DNA of 64,000 nucleotides from DYRB01 sp963802205 (GTDB lineage Bacteria; Pseudomonadota; Gammaproteobacteria; Chromatiales; Chromatiaceae): assembly GCA_963802205.1 (NCBI GenBank), contig CAWDHW010000031.1, positions 13,094-77,093 of the forward strand. Reading direction: 5' to 3'. Below are positions 9,325-18,960 of this stretch, piece by piece. Both the position numbers and the translations under genes were made by a program. How positions within the stretch are numbered: position 1 is the stretch's first letter; each line of letters starts with the position of its first letter. The notes below the pieces were generated by a model. That model was not told the origin of the DNA. It worked only from the letters and a program-made list of their open reading frames with translations, and did not search any database.

Positions 9325-10116
9325 ATGACCAAAAAGGCCCTGTGCATCGGCATCAACGACTACCCGGGGACGGACAGCGACCTCCAGGGCTGCGTTAACG
9401 ATGCCACTGATTGGGGAGCGGAGCTGACCCGGCGCGGATTTGCGGTCAGCCGGTTGACAGACGCCCAGGCCACCAAGGCGGCCATGCTCGGCGCTATCCG
9501 CGGTTTGATCGGTGCGGCCCAGGCCGGAGACAGCCTGGCGATCACCTATTCCGGCCACGGGACCTGGGTCCCGGATAGCTCCGGCGACGAGCCCGACGGC
9601 CGCGACGAGGGACTCTGTCCCCACGACATCAGGACCGCCGGGCCCTTGCTGGACGATGAGATCCGCCGCCTCTTTGCCGCACGCGGCGCCGGGGTGCGGT
9701 TGGTGCTGATCTCCGATAGCTGCCATTCCGGCTCCGTTACCCGGGGTCGTGAGGATGGCCTCGACAGCAACGGTCCCCGTGCGCGCTTTCTGCCCCTGGA
9801 GGCGTGGATGCCCGAGGCGCAACTACCCCGCACCGGCCACCGTCCCGCAACCCTGGTGGGTGGGCTCAGGCGCTGCGGGGGCGATCTGCTGCTGGCCGGT
9901 TGCCAGGACACCGAATACTCCTGGGATACCAGCTTCCAGGGCAGGCCCAACGGCGCCTTCACCTATTACGCCCTCAAGACCCTGCGCGAGCGCCAACCCG
10001 CGACCTACGACGCCTGGTTCGACGCCGTTCGCGAGTTCCTGCCGAGCAGCCGCCTGCCCCAGGCGCCGCAGATCCTGGGCTCGACCACAGAGCGGCGCTT
10101 CTCGGTGCTGACCTGA
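9325..10116 (+). CDS. Metacaspase-like caspase-family cysteine protease
   Basis: A 263-residue single-domain protein of the caspase/metacaspase (C14) family. It starts MTKKALCIGINDYPGTDSDL, the usual first strand. The catalytic dyad is complete: histidine in ITYSGHGTWV (near residue 77) and cysteine in LISDSCHSGSV (near residue 133). The acidic stretch SSGDEPDGRDEGLCPHD matches the metacaspase calcium/basic-pocket region, and FQGRPNGAFTYYALKTL follows. No signal peptide or membrane segment is seen, so it is cytosolic. Family members cleave after arginine or lysine. I chose ATG 9325 rather than an upstream in-frame start because it begins just before the conserved strand and follows AGGAGA. 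It lies 61 bases upstream of the lipase-CHAT gene, same strand, likely one operon. Confidence 0.92.
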   Translation: MTKKALCIGINDYPGTDSDLQGCVNDATDWGAELTRRGFAVSRLTDAQATKAAMLGAIRGLIGAAQAGDSLAITYSGHGTWVPDSSGDEPDGRDEGLCPHDIRTAGPLLDDEIRRLFAARGAGVRLVLISDSCHSGSVTRGREDGLDSNGPRARFLPLEAWMPEAQLPRTGHRPATLVGGLRRCGGDLLLAGCQDTEYSWDTSFQGRPNGAFTYYALKTLRERQPATYDAWFDAVREFLPSSRLPQAPQILGSTTERRFSVLT

Positions 10117-10177
10117 CACGCAGTCCAGCCGCCGGTTTGGCCGTATCCATCCGGCACGCACCTTTTGGGGGGCCACC

Positions 10178-13100
10178 ATGGCATCGGATCGGGTCTATCG
10201 CATTGCGGGCACTACTCAGTCCACGGCGGGTCCTCAGCCGTCCCATGTGGGCATCATTAACCCGCGCCGCCTGGTGCCGGGCGTTGGACGGGGTGTGGCC
10301 ACCGATTCCGGCGGTGCCGACCAGGAGGTGCGCGGTGACGAGCTGGCCCGGGTGACCCTGGGCAATGGCTTCATTCTCTGGACCCGGGCAGACGACCTGC
10401 TGCGGGAACGCGGCCAGGAGACCCGCTCCCGCGGTGGCGAGGGGTTGTGGCGGATTGACACCAGCCCGCCAAATCGACCCCAGGCGCAGGGCGGAAGTCG
10501 TGGCTGGCTGGGGTTGGGGATCCAGGTCCTCGAGTTCTTTGGCGTCGATCTCAAGGGACAGACGGCCGCAAAGCTCGGGCAGGTCCTGGAACTCAAGCAA
10601 CTCAAGGACGGGCCCCCGGGGCTCTATCGCTGCGGCTTGGGGGAAGAGCTGGTCCTGACGGCGGTCCCCGAGCCCGCGGTCATCCCCGCCGACCAGGGGG
10701 CCTGTCTGGTGTTCCTCCATGGCACCGGGTCCAGTTGTCGGGGTTCCTTCGGCGCCCTGTGGGCGGCGGACAATGCCACAGGTCGGGCGACCCGGGAGGC
10801 CCTGCATCGTCGCTATGGCGACCGGGTCTACGCCTGGGAGCACAGGTCGCTCACCGAGAGCCCCATCGCCAACGCCCTCGCACTGGTGCGGCGTTTAGGC
10901 CCGGGGGTGGATCTGCACCTGGTCTCCCACTCCCGCGGGGGGTTGGTGGGGGAACTCCTGTGCCTGGGGGAGCGCGACGGGGCCTCGGACCCACTGAAGC
11001 CGGGTCTGGTGGACGCACTCTTCGCCGCCGACCGCACCGTCGGTGAACAACTCGGCTTGTCCCCCCTGGACGACGCCGGGGCCCAGTCCCGCGACATGGC
11101 CTATGCCGCCGATCGCCAGCGCCTGGCAGAACTGCTCGCCCTGCTCGCGGAGCGTCGGCCGAGCGTCCGCCGCTTCGTGCGCGCCGCCTGTCCGGCGCGG
11201 GGGACTACCCTGGCCTCGGGTCGGCTGGACCGTTGGCTCTCGGTGCTCGACCACCTGGGTGGCTTTGGTCTGGCGGGGGACGCCCTGGATTTCCTTCTGG
11301 CGGTAGTCAAGGAGCGGACCGACCCACGCACCCTGCCGGGCCTGGAGGCGATGATGCCGGGGTCGGCCCTGACCCGGCTCTTGCAGCACCCGGACCTGGT
11401 GACGACCGCGGACCTCACGGTGATCTCCGGCGACTGTGAGGGCGACACCCTCTGGGGCCGCCTTAAGCTGCTGGCCACGGACTGGTTCTACGGCGCCGAC
11501 CACGATCTGGTGGTGAACACCGGGTCCATGTTCGGGGGCATCCGCCGCCCGGAGCGGGGCGCGCGCTTTCAGCGCGACCAGGGCCCGGACGTGAACCACT
11601 TCAACTACTTCCGCAACGACCGCAGCGTGCGTTGGTTGCTCCAGGGCCTGGAACGGGTGGACGGCAGCGACGCCGGCTTCCTGTCTCTGGCGGAGGCCCC
11701 CCAGGAGACCCCGCGCTGGCGCGAGGCGGTGCGCCGATCGCGTGGTACGGGACGGCCCATGCCCCTGGCAGTCATCCTCCCCGGGAACATGGGGAGCAGC
11801 CTGCGGGTGGACGGCCAGGAGGTCTGGCTGAACTACTGGCAACTCCTGCGCGGCGGCATCGACCGGGTGCGTTTGGGACGCCCGGCGGAGATCGAGCCGA
11901 GCGGCCTGTTGGACGCCTTCTATGGTCCCCTGATCGAGTATCTGGCCGGGTCCCATCGTATCGAGGTCTTCCCCTACGACTGGCGCCTGTCGGTGCGCGA
12001 CGCCGCCGCCCGGCTGGCCACCCGCCTGGAGGACTGGCTCCCGGAGGCCGAGCGCCAGGGCCAACCGGTGCGCCTGGTGGCCCACTCCATGGGCGGCCTG
12101 GTGGTACGCGCCATGATCAATGACGGCGGGCGCGGCGGCGCGCTGTGGCGGCGCATTCTGGCCCTGCCGGAGTCGCGCCTGATGATGCTCGGAACCCCCA
12201 ATCAGGGGTCCTACGAGACCCTGCGCTGGCTCACCGGAAATAGTCCCACCCTGGCCAAGCTGTCCCTGTTGGACATGACCCAAGGGCGCGACGGGATTAT
12301 CGACATCGTTCGGGGCTTCCCTGGACTGCTCGAATTGCTGCCCTGCGCCGCCGAGGACCCGGACTTCAGCCACCTTGAGTTTTGGCAGGACCTCAAGCAG
12401 GGGCTCAAGGCCACATGGAACATCGCGGAGGCCGCACTCCTGCGTCAGACCCGCGAGACCTGGGCCCAGTTGCGCCAGGTTCAGCCGGACCCGAAGGCCA
12501 TGGTCTATGTCGCCGGCTGTCAGCCGGCCACGGTGGCGGACTATCGCCTCGAACCCTACGAGGAGTCCTACCTCGCCGGGCGCCGCCGCCTGAGCTTCCT
12601 CGCCACGGCCGAGGGCGACGGCACCGTCACCTGGCGCTCCGGGGCCCTGCCGCAGGTCCCGGTCTGGTATGCCAGGGATACCGCCCACGACGCCCTGTGC
12701 AGCAACCGTGCCTTGTTCCCCGGCTACCTGGACCTGCTGACCACGGGCCAGACTGGCCGCCTTCCCCAGATCCCACCGGCGCGGTCCCGCGGCGCGGCGG
12801 GCGAGACCTTTCCGCTGCCCGATACCCCGCCCCTGGACGCCATCCCCGATGCGGCCGCCCTGGCCTTGGCGGGTTATGGCCCCGGGGTGCCGATGGCCAC
12901 TGAGGGTCCGGCGGCCCCGGTCATCCGCATCAACATCCGCCATGGCAACCTCGCTTATGCACGCCACCCGGTCCTGGTGGGGCACTATCTGGACGATACC
13001 ATCGTCAATGCCGAGCGCGCCCTGGATGAACGCCTCGGCGGGGCCTTGAGCCGGCGCCAGCAGCTCGGCCTCTACCCGGGACGCCCCGGGAGCCACGCCC

Positions 13101-15670
13101 TGTTCTTCCATGACAGCCCCGAGGGCAAACCCGCCGGGGCCATGGTGATCGGGCTCGGCCAGGTCGGCCAGCTCTCCCCGGGTCAGATCGAGGCCGGGGT
13201 GCGCGACGGCCTGCTCGCCTATGCCCTGCACATCGCACAATGGCCGGATGGGCGTTTCGGCCCCCCGGGGAAGCTGCGCTCGGCGGCCCTGTCCTGCCTG
13301 CTGGTGGGCTCCGGGGCCGGGGGCGGGACCGTGTCCGATTCGGTGGAGGCCATACTGCGCGGGGCCCTCGCCGCCGCCGGACGGCTGGCGGGGGCCGGGC
13401 TCGACGACCGCGTGGTCATAGACCGCATCGAGTTCCTGGAGCTGTATCAGGACATCGCCATCTCCGCCGCCCAGGCCCTGGAGCGGGTCCTCGCCGACAG
13501 CACACTGGCGGCCCAGGTGCATTGGCCCAATCGGGTCATCGACGACGGTGAGGGAGGGCTGCGCCGGCTGGGCTGCCAGAGCGCCAGCGACTGGTGGCAA
13601 CGCCTGGAGATCCTGGAGGAGGCACAGGGTTGCGCCCTGCGCTTCATCGCCTCCACGGATCGGGCCCGCGCCGAGGTGACACTCGCCACCGGGCAGTTGC
13701 GCCTGGCAGACGGCTTCATCAGTCAGGCCATGGGCAGCGCCGCGGCCAACACGGAGGTCTCCAAGACCCTGTTCGAGATGCTGCTACCCACCCGGCTGCG
13801 GGAGTTCACTCCGCGCCAGGACGACCTGGTGGTCCTGGTGGACGAGACCTCGGCGCGCTTCCCCTGGGAACTGCTGGAGGACCGCTGGAGCAGCAACGGG
13901 CGCCCGCCTGCGGTGGCCTCGGGGATGGTACGTCAGCTCAAGACCGAGACCTTCAGGCACATGCCGGCCCATGCCTCCGGGTCCAAGGCACTGGTGGTGG
14001 GCAATCCGGACCTCGGGGGCTGGGACGCCTTCGCGGACCTCCCCGGGGCCCGGGGCGAGGCGATTCTGGTGGCCCGGGTCCTGCGCGAGGCCGGCTATCA
14101 GGTGCGCGACTGTATCGACGAGAAGGCAGACACCATCCTCAACGGTCTGCATCGCGACGGCTGGCGCATCCTGCACCTGGCCGGCCACGGTGAGCATGAG
14201 TTTCCCGTCTCCGCCGTCGCGGCGGGCCCCTGCGACGCCTGCGGCGAAATACCGCCGGTGCGGCAGGAACTGCGCTCCGGCATGGTCATAGGCCGCGACA
14301 CCCTGCTCACCCCGGGGGACGTGGAGCAGATGCGCTGGGTCCCGGAGCTGGTCTTCATCAACTGCTGCCACCTGGGCAAGACCCAGCCCCGCGCCCCGGC
14401 TCGCCACAATGTCCTGGCGGCCAACCTGGCGGTGCAGTTCGTGCGCATGGGGGTCAAGGCCGTGGTCGCCGCCGGCTGGGCCGTGGACGATGGCGCTGCC
14501 AACGCCTTCGCCGAGTCCTTCTACGCCCGGCTGCTGGCCGGGGAGCCCTTCGGCGAGGCCGTGCGTGCCGCCCGCGAGGAGGTCTGGATGCGGTTCCCCG
14601 GGGTCAACACCTGGGGCGCCTATCAGTGCTACGGGGACCCCAGTTACCGTTTGAGCGGCGGGGCCCGGCCCCAGGCCAGGCCGCAGGTGCGACGCTACCA
14701 CGCCCCCTGCGAACTGGTCGCTCAACTGACCAATCACACCGAGTCCATCCGCATGCAGGTGCGCACGGGGGAAGAGGACGAGGCGACCCTGACCGTGCTG
14801 CGCGAGGGCATCGAGAACCTGGTCGCCGGCATCCCGTCAGAGCTGCGGGAGAACTGGCTCAAGCGGGCCGACGTGGCGGCCGCCGCCGGCTTCGCCTGGG
14901 GCGAGACCCGGGCCTATGCCCAGGCGGTGGAGTGGCTGGAACGAGCCCTGAGGGCGAACCTTGGGGACTGCCCATTGCGCGCCCTGGAGCAGTGCAACAA
15001 CTTCCGCGTCCGTCTGGTGGGCGAGCGCTGGCAGGCCCTCCGCGGAGAACCTGCCGGCCCGGACCGGGAGGCCCGGCGCCTGGAGTTGGTGGACTGTATC
15101 GAGGGCAGCATCAACGAACTGGCCCAGATCTGCGACCGTGCGCCCACCCTGGATCGCCTGACCCTGCTCGGCAATGCCTGCCGGCGCCTGGCCTGGCTCC
15201 AGGACGGGGAGCGCGAGCGCCTGGAGGCCCTGGTCAACATGGATGGTTATCTCGGGCAGGCCATTGCGCTCGCCGGCGGTTGCGACCCCCAGCGCTATCC
15301 GCACTTGGTGGGGGCACGCCTGCTGGCGGTGCGCATCGACCCCAGCCGGGGCGGGGTCTGGGAGGCACGAATCGCCGACGAGTGTCGGCGCATGGCCGAC
15401 CTGGCGGCGGCCCGCAATGCCGAGGGCCCGAACTTCCGCGACGCCGTGGCCGAGGCCGACAACCTGGTGGCGCGGCTCCTCACCCAGGCCAAGGCCGACC
15501 CGGCCGAGGGGGACGCCATCATTGAGCGCTATCGCGCCGCCTTGCGCCGCGGGGCCAGCCCGCGGGAGGTCGCGGCGGTTCAGGAGGGCCTCGATTTCCT
15601 CATAGCACTGGGTGCCTACCTGCCGGGATCCGTCGCCGCCGTGATCGCCAATGTCCGCGCGGCCCTCTGA
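10178..15670 (+). CDS. 1830-residue protein with two lipase-like alpha/beta-hydrolase domains, a CHAT protease domain and a helical (TPR-like) tail
   Basis: One unbroken 1830-residue frame. Residues about 1-165 are an N-terminal region of unknown fold. The first alpha/beta hydrolase runs about 175-480, with oxyanion-type VFLHGTGSS, the serine elbow VSHSRGGLVG (about 249) and a likely histidine in PDVNHFNYF (about 472). The second, LCAT-like hydrolase runs about 530-850, with VILPGNMGSS, the elbow VAHSMGGLVV (about 635) and a DTAHDALC histidine region (about 834). Residues about 915-1495 form a CHAT (caspase-like) module with RFPWELLED, histidine in HLAGHGEHEF (about 1333) and cysteine in FINCCHLGKT (about 1394), ending YGDPSYRL. 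The rest is alpha-helical and TPR-like. No export signal is seen. It sits between a metacaspase and an M15 peptidase gene. Substrates are unknown; membrane-lipid attack is an inference. Confidence 0.85.
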   Translation: MASDRVYRIAGTTQSTAGPQPSHVGIINPRRLVPGVGRGVATDSGGADQEVRGDELARVTLGNGFILWTRADDLLRERGQETRSRGGEGLWRIDTSPPNRPQAQGGSRGWLGLGIQVLEFFGVDLKGQTAAKLGQVLELKQLKDGPPGLYRCGLGEELVLTAVPEPAVIPADQGACLVFLHGTGSSCRGSFGALWAADNATGRATREALHRRYGDRVYAWEHRSLTESPIANALALVRRLGPGVDLHLVSHSRGGLVGELLCLGERDGASDPLKPGLVDALFAADRTVGEQLGLSPLDDAGAQSRDMAYAADRQRLAELLALLAERRPSVRRFVRAACPARGTTLASGRLDRWLSVLDHLGGFGLAGDALDFLLAVVKERTDPRTLPGLEAMMPGSALTRLLQHPDLVTTADLTVISGDCEGDTLWGRLKLLATDWFYGADHDLVVNTGSMFGGIRRPERGARFQRDQGPDVNHFNYFRNDRSVRWLLQGLERVDGSDAGFLSLAEAPQETPRWREAVRRSRGTGRPMPLAVILPGNMGSSLRVDGQEVWLNYWQLLRGGIDRVRLGRPAEIEPSGLLDAFYGPLIEYLAGSHRIEVFPYDWRLSVRDAAARLATRLEDWLPEAERQGQPVRLVAHSMGGLVVRAMINDGGRGGALWRRILALPESRLMMLGTPNQGSYETLRWLTGNSPTLAKLSLLDMTQGRDGIIDIVRGFPGLLELLPCAAEDPDFSHLEFWQDLKQGLKATWNIAEAALLRQTRETWAQLRQVQPDPKAMVYVAGCQPATVADYRLEPYEESYLAGRRRLSFLATAEGDGTVTWRSGALPQVPVWYARDTAHDALCSNRALFPGYLDLLTTGQTGRLPQIPPARSRGAAGETFPLPDTPPLDAIPDAAALALAGYGPGVPMATEGPAAPVIRINIRHGNLAYARHPVLVGHYLDDTIVNAERALDERLGGALSRRQQLGLYPGRPGSHALFFHDSPEGKPAGAMVIGLGQVGQLSPGQIEAGVRDGLLAYALHIAQWPDGRFGPPGKLRSAALSCLLVGSGAGGGTVSDSVEAILRGALAAAGRLAGAGLDDRVVIDRIEFLELYQDIAISAAQALERVLADSTLAAQVHWPNRVIDDGEGGLRRLGCQSASDWWQRLEILEEAQGCALRFIASTDRARAEVTLATGQLRLADGFISQAMGSAAANTEVSKTLFEMLLPTRLREFTPRQDDLVVLVDETSARFPWELLEDRWSSNGRPPAVASGMVRQLKTETFRHMPAHASGSKALVVGNPDLGGWDAFADLPGARGEAILVARVLREAGYQVRDCIDEKADTILNGLHRDGWRILHLAGHGEHEFPVSAVAAGPCDACGEIPPVRQELRSGMVIGRDTLLTPGDVEQMRWVPELVFINCCHLGKTQPRAPARHNVLAANLAVQFVRMGVKAVVAAGWAVDDGAANAFAESFYARLLAGEPFGEAVRAAREEVWMRFPGVNTWGAYQCYGDPSYRLSGGARPQARPQVRRYHAPCELVAQLTNHTESIRMQVRTGEEDEATLTVLREGIENLVAGIPSELRENWLKRADVAAAAGFAWGETRAYAQAVEWLERALRANLGDCPLRALEQCNNFRVRLVGERWQALRGEPAGPDREARRLELVDCIEGSINELAQICDRAPTLDRLTLLGNACRRLAWLQDGERERLEALVNMDGYLGQAIALAGGCDPQRYPHLVGARLLAVRIDPSRGGVWEARIADECRRMADLAAARNAEGPNFRDAVAEADNLVARLLTQAKADPAEGDAIIERYRAALRRGASPREVAAVQEGLDFLIALGAYLPGSVAAVIANVRAAL

Positions 15671-15686
15671 GGCCGGGAGCCTGACC

Positions 15687-16256
15687 ATGGCCAATCGCAC
15701 CAAGACCCGGATCGAGAACCTGCATCTCAAGGACCTCAAGCCCGAGGACAAGATTGCACCCAACTTCCAGGTCCATGAGCTGACCCGCTCGGACCTGGCC
15801 CTGCGGCTGGGGATCGACAACAGCCTCCCGGGGGACGACGAGCTGCGCGCCGCCGTCCACTTGACCCGGGAGGTGATGCAGCCGATCCGTAACGCCCACG
15901 GGCGCTTCTTTCCCAACAGTGTCTTCCGCAGCCAGGCCCTGGAGCGGGTCCTGAAGAAGCGCCCCCCGGGCTGGGTCAGCACCAGCCAGCACTGCGCCGG
16001 GTGCGCCTGCGACATTGAGATCCCGGGACTCACTATCTTGGAACTGGCCAAGTGGGCGGCGGCCAACCTGGCGGAGTTCGATCAGATCATTTGCGAGTGC
16101 TGCGACCCACGCCAGGGGCCCAACTCCGGTTGGGTCCACATCTCCCTCAGGCCCCCGGGGCAGGGCGTCAACCGCCGCCAGCTCCTGAGCTATATCCGGG
16201 ACCCCGGCAGCGGGCATTGGGTCTATGTCCCAGGATTGGAGGGAGCGGTCCCCTGA
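15687..16256 (+). CDS. M15-type (D,D-carboxypeptidase/endolysin-like) zinc peptidase
   Basis: A 189-residue protein. After a charged leader it reads NFQVHELTRSDLALRLGIDN, typical of M15A-type peptidases. The zinc motif appears as STSQHCAGCACDIEI (H and D ligands, near residues 108-116) and a third ligand as WVHISL near residue 160. M15 enzymes cleave peptidoglycan peptides. No signal peptide is visible, so reaching the wall would need cell damage or another release route, as for phage endolysins. The start ATG 15687 lies 16 bases after the stop of the lipase-CHAT gene. Several extra cysteines (CAGCAC, ICECC) are unusual and could bind metal. It could alternatively be a captured phage lysin. 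Confidence 0.75.
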   Translation: MANRTKTRIENLHLKDLKPEDKIAPNFQVHELTRSDLALRLGIDNSLPGDDELRAAVHLTREVMQPIRNAHGRFFPNSVFRSQALERVLKKRPPGWVSTSQHCAGCACDIEIPGLTILELAKWAAANLAEFDQIICECCDPRQGPNSGWVHISLRPPGQGVNRRQLLSYIRDPGSGHWVYVPGLEGAVP

Positions 16257-16506
16257 GAGGCTGTGAAAATCTATACGACTGCCTGGTTTTCGGGGTCCCC
16301 TTTGGTCGCGTCGGCGGGTCCGGCAGTGCGGGCACAGGGCCGGCGCAATCTGTGCCAAAAAGCCCGGACAGCGGGGCACGAGTCCGCAAGACAGCTATGG
16401 ATCAGACTCTAAGCCGCACACGGCAAGCGTGAATGTTGGGAGGCAGGGATCGAAGGCATCCGCACGGGCCGGCAGTGCAGCCCTGGGCGGATGTTTCTAA
16501 GGGATT

Positions 16507-16583
16507 TGGCGCGCCCGACAGGATTCGAACCTGTGACCCCAGCCTTCGGAGGGCTGTACTCTATCCATCTGAGCTACGGGCGC
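16507..16583 (-). tRNA. tRNA-Arg (anticodon CCG)
   Basis: On the minus strand a full cloverleaf is seen: the acceptor GCGCCCG pairs with CGGGCGC, the D-arm is GCTCAGATGGATAGAGT, the anticodon stem-loop CAGCC-CTCCGAA-GGCTG has anticodon CCG, and the T-arm contains GGTTCGAATCC. The 3' CCA is encoded. It reads arginine CGG codons. It sits between the M15 peptidase gene and rep, at the right edge of the caspase/CHAT block, which is a common place for island boundaries. Confidence 0.95.
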
Positions 16584-16830
16584 TTTGAACTGGTATCGAC
16601 CCGAAGACTCGGGGCGCGGTGAGCAGCGGCCGGTTTTGACCCGAGCCGGCCAGGGGATGCCCTGGCGAGGGAAGCGAAGGATAACCGCAGACTGGCGGTA
16701 CGTCTACGGGCCCGGGGCGGGCGAGTGGGCCGGTGGGTGGGTGCTTGCCATGCCTGGCACTGGAGGCCGGCGTCCCTTCCGCTGCTCAGGACGGGCCTGC
16801 CGGTATGACGAGGAGTGGGGCCCTCGTCGC

Positions 16831-18841
16831 TCACCCCTCCAGCATCCCCCGAAGGCTGGCCAGGTGTGCCTTGCCGCGGGCCTGGCGTTCTACCTGGGTG
16901 ACCTCCCGCCTGGTGTCCCAGTCGATCTGGTCGGGGGGAAGCTCGTTGAGGAAGCGACTGGGCTCGGACTCGATCAGCTCGCCGTAGCGCTTGCGCCGCT
17001 GGGTCAGGCTGAAGGTCAGGCTGACCTGGGCGCGAGTGATGCCGACGTAGGCGAGCCTACGCTCCTCCTCGATGGTCTCGTCCTCGATGCTGGTGCGGTG
17101 GGGCAGAAGCTCCTCCTCCATACCCACCAGGAAGACATGGGGGAACTCCAACCCCTTGGCGGCGTGCAGGGTCATCAGGGCGACACGCTCGCCGCCCTCT
17201 TCCTCGGCCTGACGCTCCAGTACGTCCATGAGCGACAGGTGGTTGACCATCTCGGCCAGGGTCTTTTCCTGCAACTCGCCCTTGTTCAACGCGCCAAGCC
17301 AGTCGATCAGGTCGGTGACGTTCTCCATGCGCCGCTCGGCCACCAGGTTGCTGGAGGCCTCCTCGCGCAGCCAGGCCGCGTAGTTCATGCCCTCCACCAG
17401 GGCGCGCACTGCGGCCACGGGCTCGGACTGCGCCCGCCGCGCATAGCCGCCGATCCAGGCGGCAAAGTCGTGTAGCCGCTTTTGGGCACGCTCGCCCAGG
17501 TGCTGGCCAAGGCCCAGTTCGTCGCACGCGGCGAGCAGGCTCGACCCCGCGGTCCCTGGCATAGCCGGCCAGGGCCTCGACGGTGTTGGGGCCGATCTCC
17601 CGGCGGGGGGTGTTGACCACGCGCAGAAAGGCGGCGTCGTCGTTCGGGTTGGCGAGCAGGCGCAGATAGGCCATGAGGTCCTTGACCTCGGTGCGGGCGA
17701 AGAACGAGGTCCCGCCGCTCAAGAAATAGGGGACGTTGTGCTCCCGCAGGGCCTTCTCGAAGGGCCGGGCCTGGTGGTTGCCGCGGTAGAGGATGGCGAA
17801 GCGGCCGAATCCCTGTCCTTCGGTGAAGTGGCGATGGAGGATCTCCGAGACCACCCGCTCGGCCTCGTGGGGCTCGTCGCGGCAGGTGATGACCCGCGGC
17901 GGGTCGCCGGGACTGAGCGCGCTCCACAGGCGCTTCTCGAAGACATGGGGGTTGTTGGCGATTAGGGCATTGGCCAGGCCCAGGATGCGCCCGCTGGAGC
18001 GGTAGTTCTGCTCCAGCATGACGACCTTCAGATGCGGGTAGTCGTCCTTGAGCCGCGCCAGGTTTTCCGGGCGGGCCCCGCGCCAGGCGTAGATGGACTG
18101 GTCGTCGTCGCCAACCACGGTGAGCGCCCCGCGCGGTCCCACCAGTTGCCGGACCAGTTCGTACTGGGCGCCGTTGGTGTCCTGGTACTCATCGACAAGC
18201 AGGTAGCGGATGCGCCCTTGCCAGGCCTCCAGGAGGTCCGGGTGGTCGCGAAACAGACGTGTCGGCCCCAGGATCAGGTCATCGAAGTCCACAGCGTTGT
18301 AGGCCCGCAGGCTGCGGTCGTAGTCGGCGTAGAGACGGGCAAGGTCCGCGTCGTAGTCGTCCTCGGCCAGGCTTACGGCCTGCTCCGGGGTGATCAGGTC
18401 GTTCTTCCAGCGGGAGATGCGCCCCTGCACACTCCCGGCGGTGTTGGCGTCCTGACTGCTCGACTTTCGCAGGTGCTCCTTGAGCATGGCCTCGGCATCC
18501 TGGGCGTCGAAGAGTGAGAAGCCTGTGCGCAGCCCGGCGCGTTGGGCGTGGCGACGCAGGATGTCCAGCCCCAAGGTATGGAAGGTGGAAATGGTCAGGC
18601 CGCGGGCGTCGCGCCCCTTGACCTGCTTTGCGGCGCGGGCCTTCATCTCACGTGCCGCCTTGTTGGTGAAGGTGACGGCGCAGATATGGCGGGCCGGGAT
18701 GCCGCAGGCCCCGATGAGGTGGGCGATCTTGTGGGTGATGACGCGGGTCTTGCCAGAGCCTGCCCCGGCAAGGACCAGCAGCGGGCCGCCGACATAGTCC
18801 ACCGCCTCCTGTTGGCTGGGGTTGAGTCCCTTCACGGGCAT
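16831..18841 (-). pseudogene. rep: ATP-dependent DNA helicase Rep (UvrD family), one frameshift
   Basis: A 3'-5' superfamily 1 helicase that restarts replication forks. It begins MPVKGLNPSQQEAVDYVGG and shows Walker A LAGAGSGKTRVI, motif Ia VTFTNKAAREMK, Walker B LVDEYQDTN, motif III VVGDDDQSIYAWRGA and motif IV LEQNYRSS. The frame breaks in a run of G at 17544-17547. After the break the second frame continues SLLAACDELGLGQHL and carries motif V VALMTLHAAKGLEFPHVFLV and motif VI RRLAYVGITRA, ending at 16831. Restored length is about 669 residues, normal for Rep. The protein is otherwise complete, so a one-base homopolymer error is likely. It is divergent from the DUF2782 gene. Confidence 0.9.
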
Positions 18842-18960
18842 GACCTCGGTGACGGCGGGGTAGAGGGGGCGCGATTATGCCCCATGACTGGGGCGCGGTC
18901 AGGTTGGGGGTTCTCGGTTAAGATAGGCGCCCGTTTCCACCAGGGGCCGACGTCGCAACC

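Noticed and set aside
10895..13600. A 901-residue open frame on the minus strand inside the lipase-CHAT gene
   Set aside because: It has no recognisable motif, is rich in Gly, Gln and His as antisense frames are in GC-rich genes, and the + strand frame has clear domains.
16257..16506. Possible small gene between the M15 gene and tRNA-Arg
   Set aside because: Open frames here are short, low-complexity and lack a start with a ribosome site.
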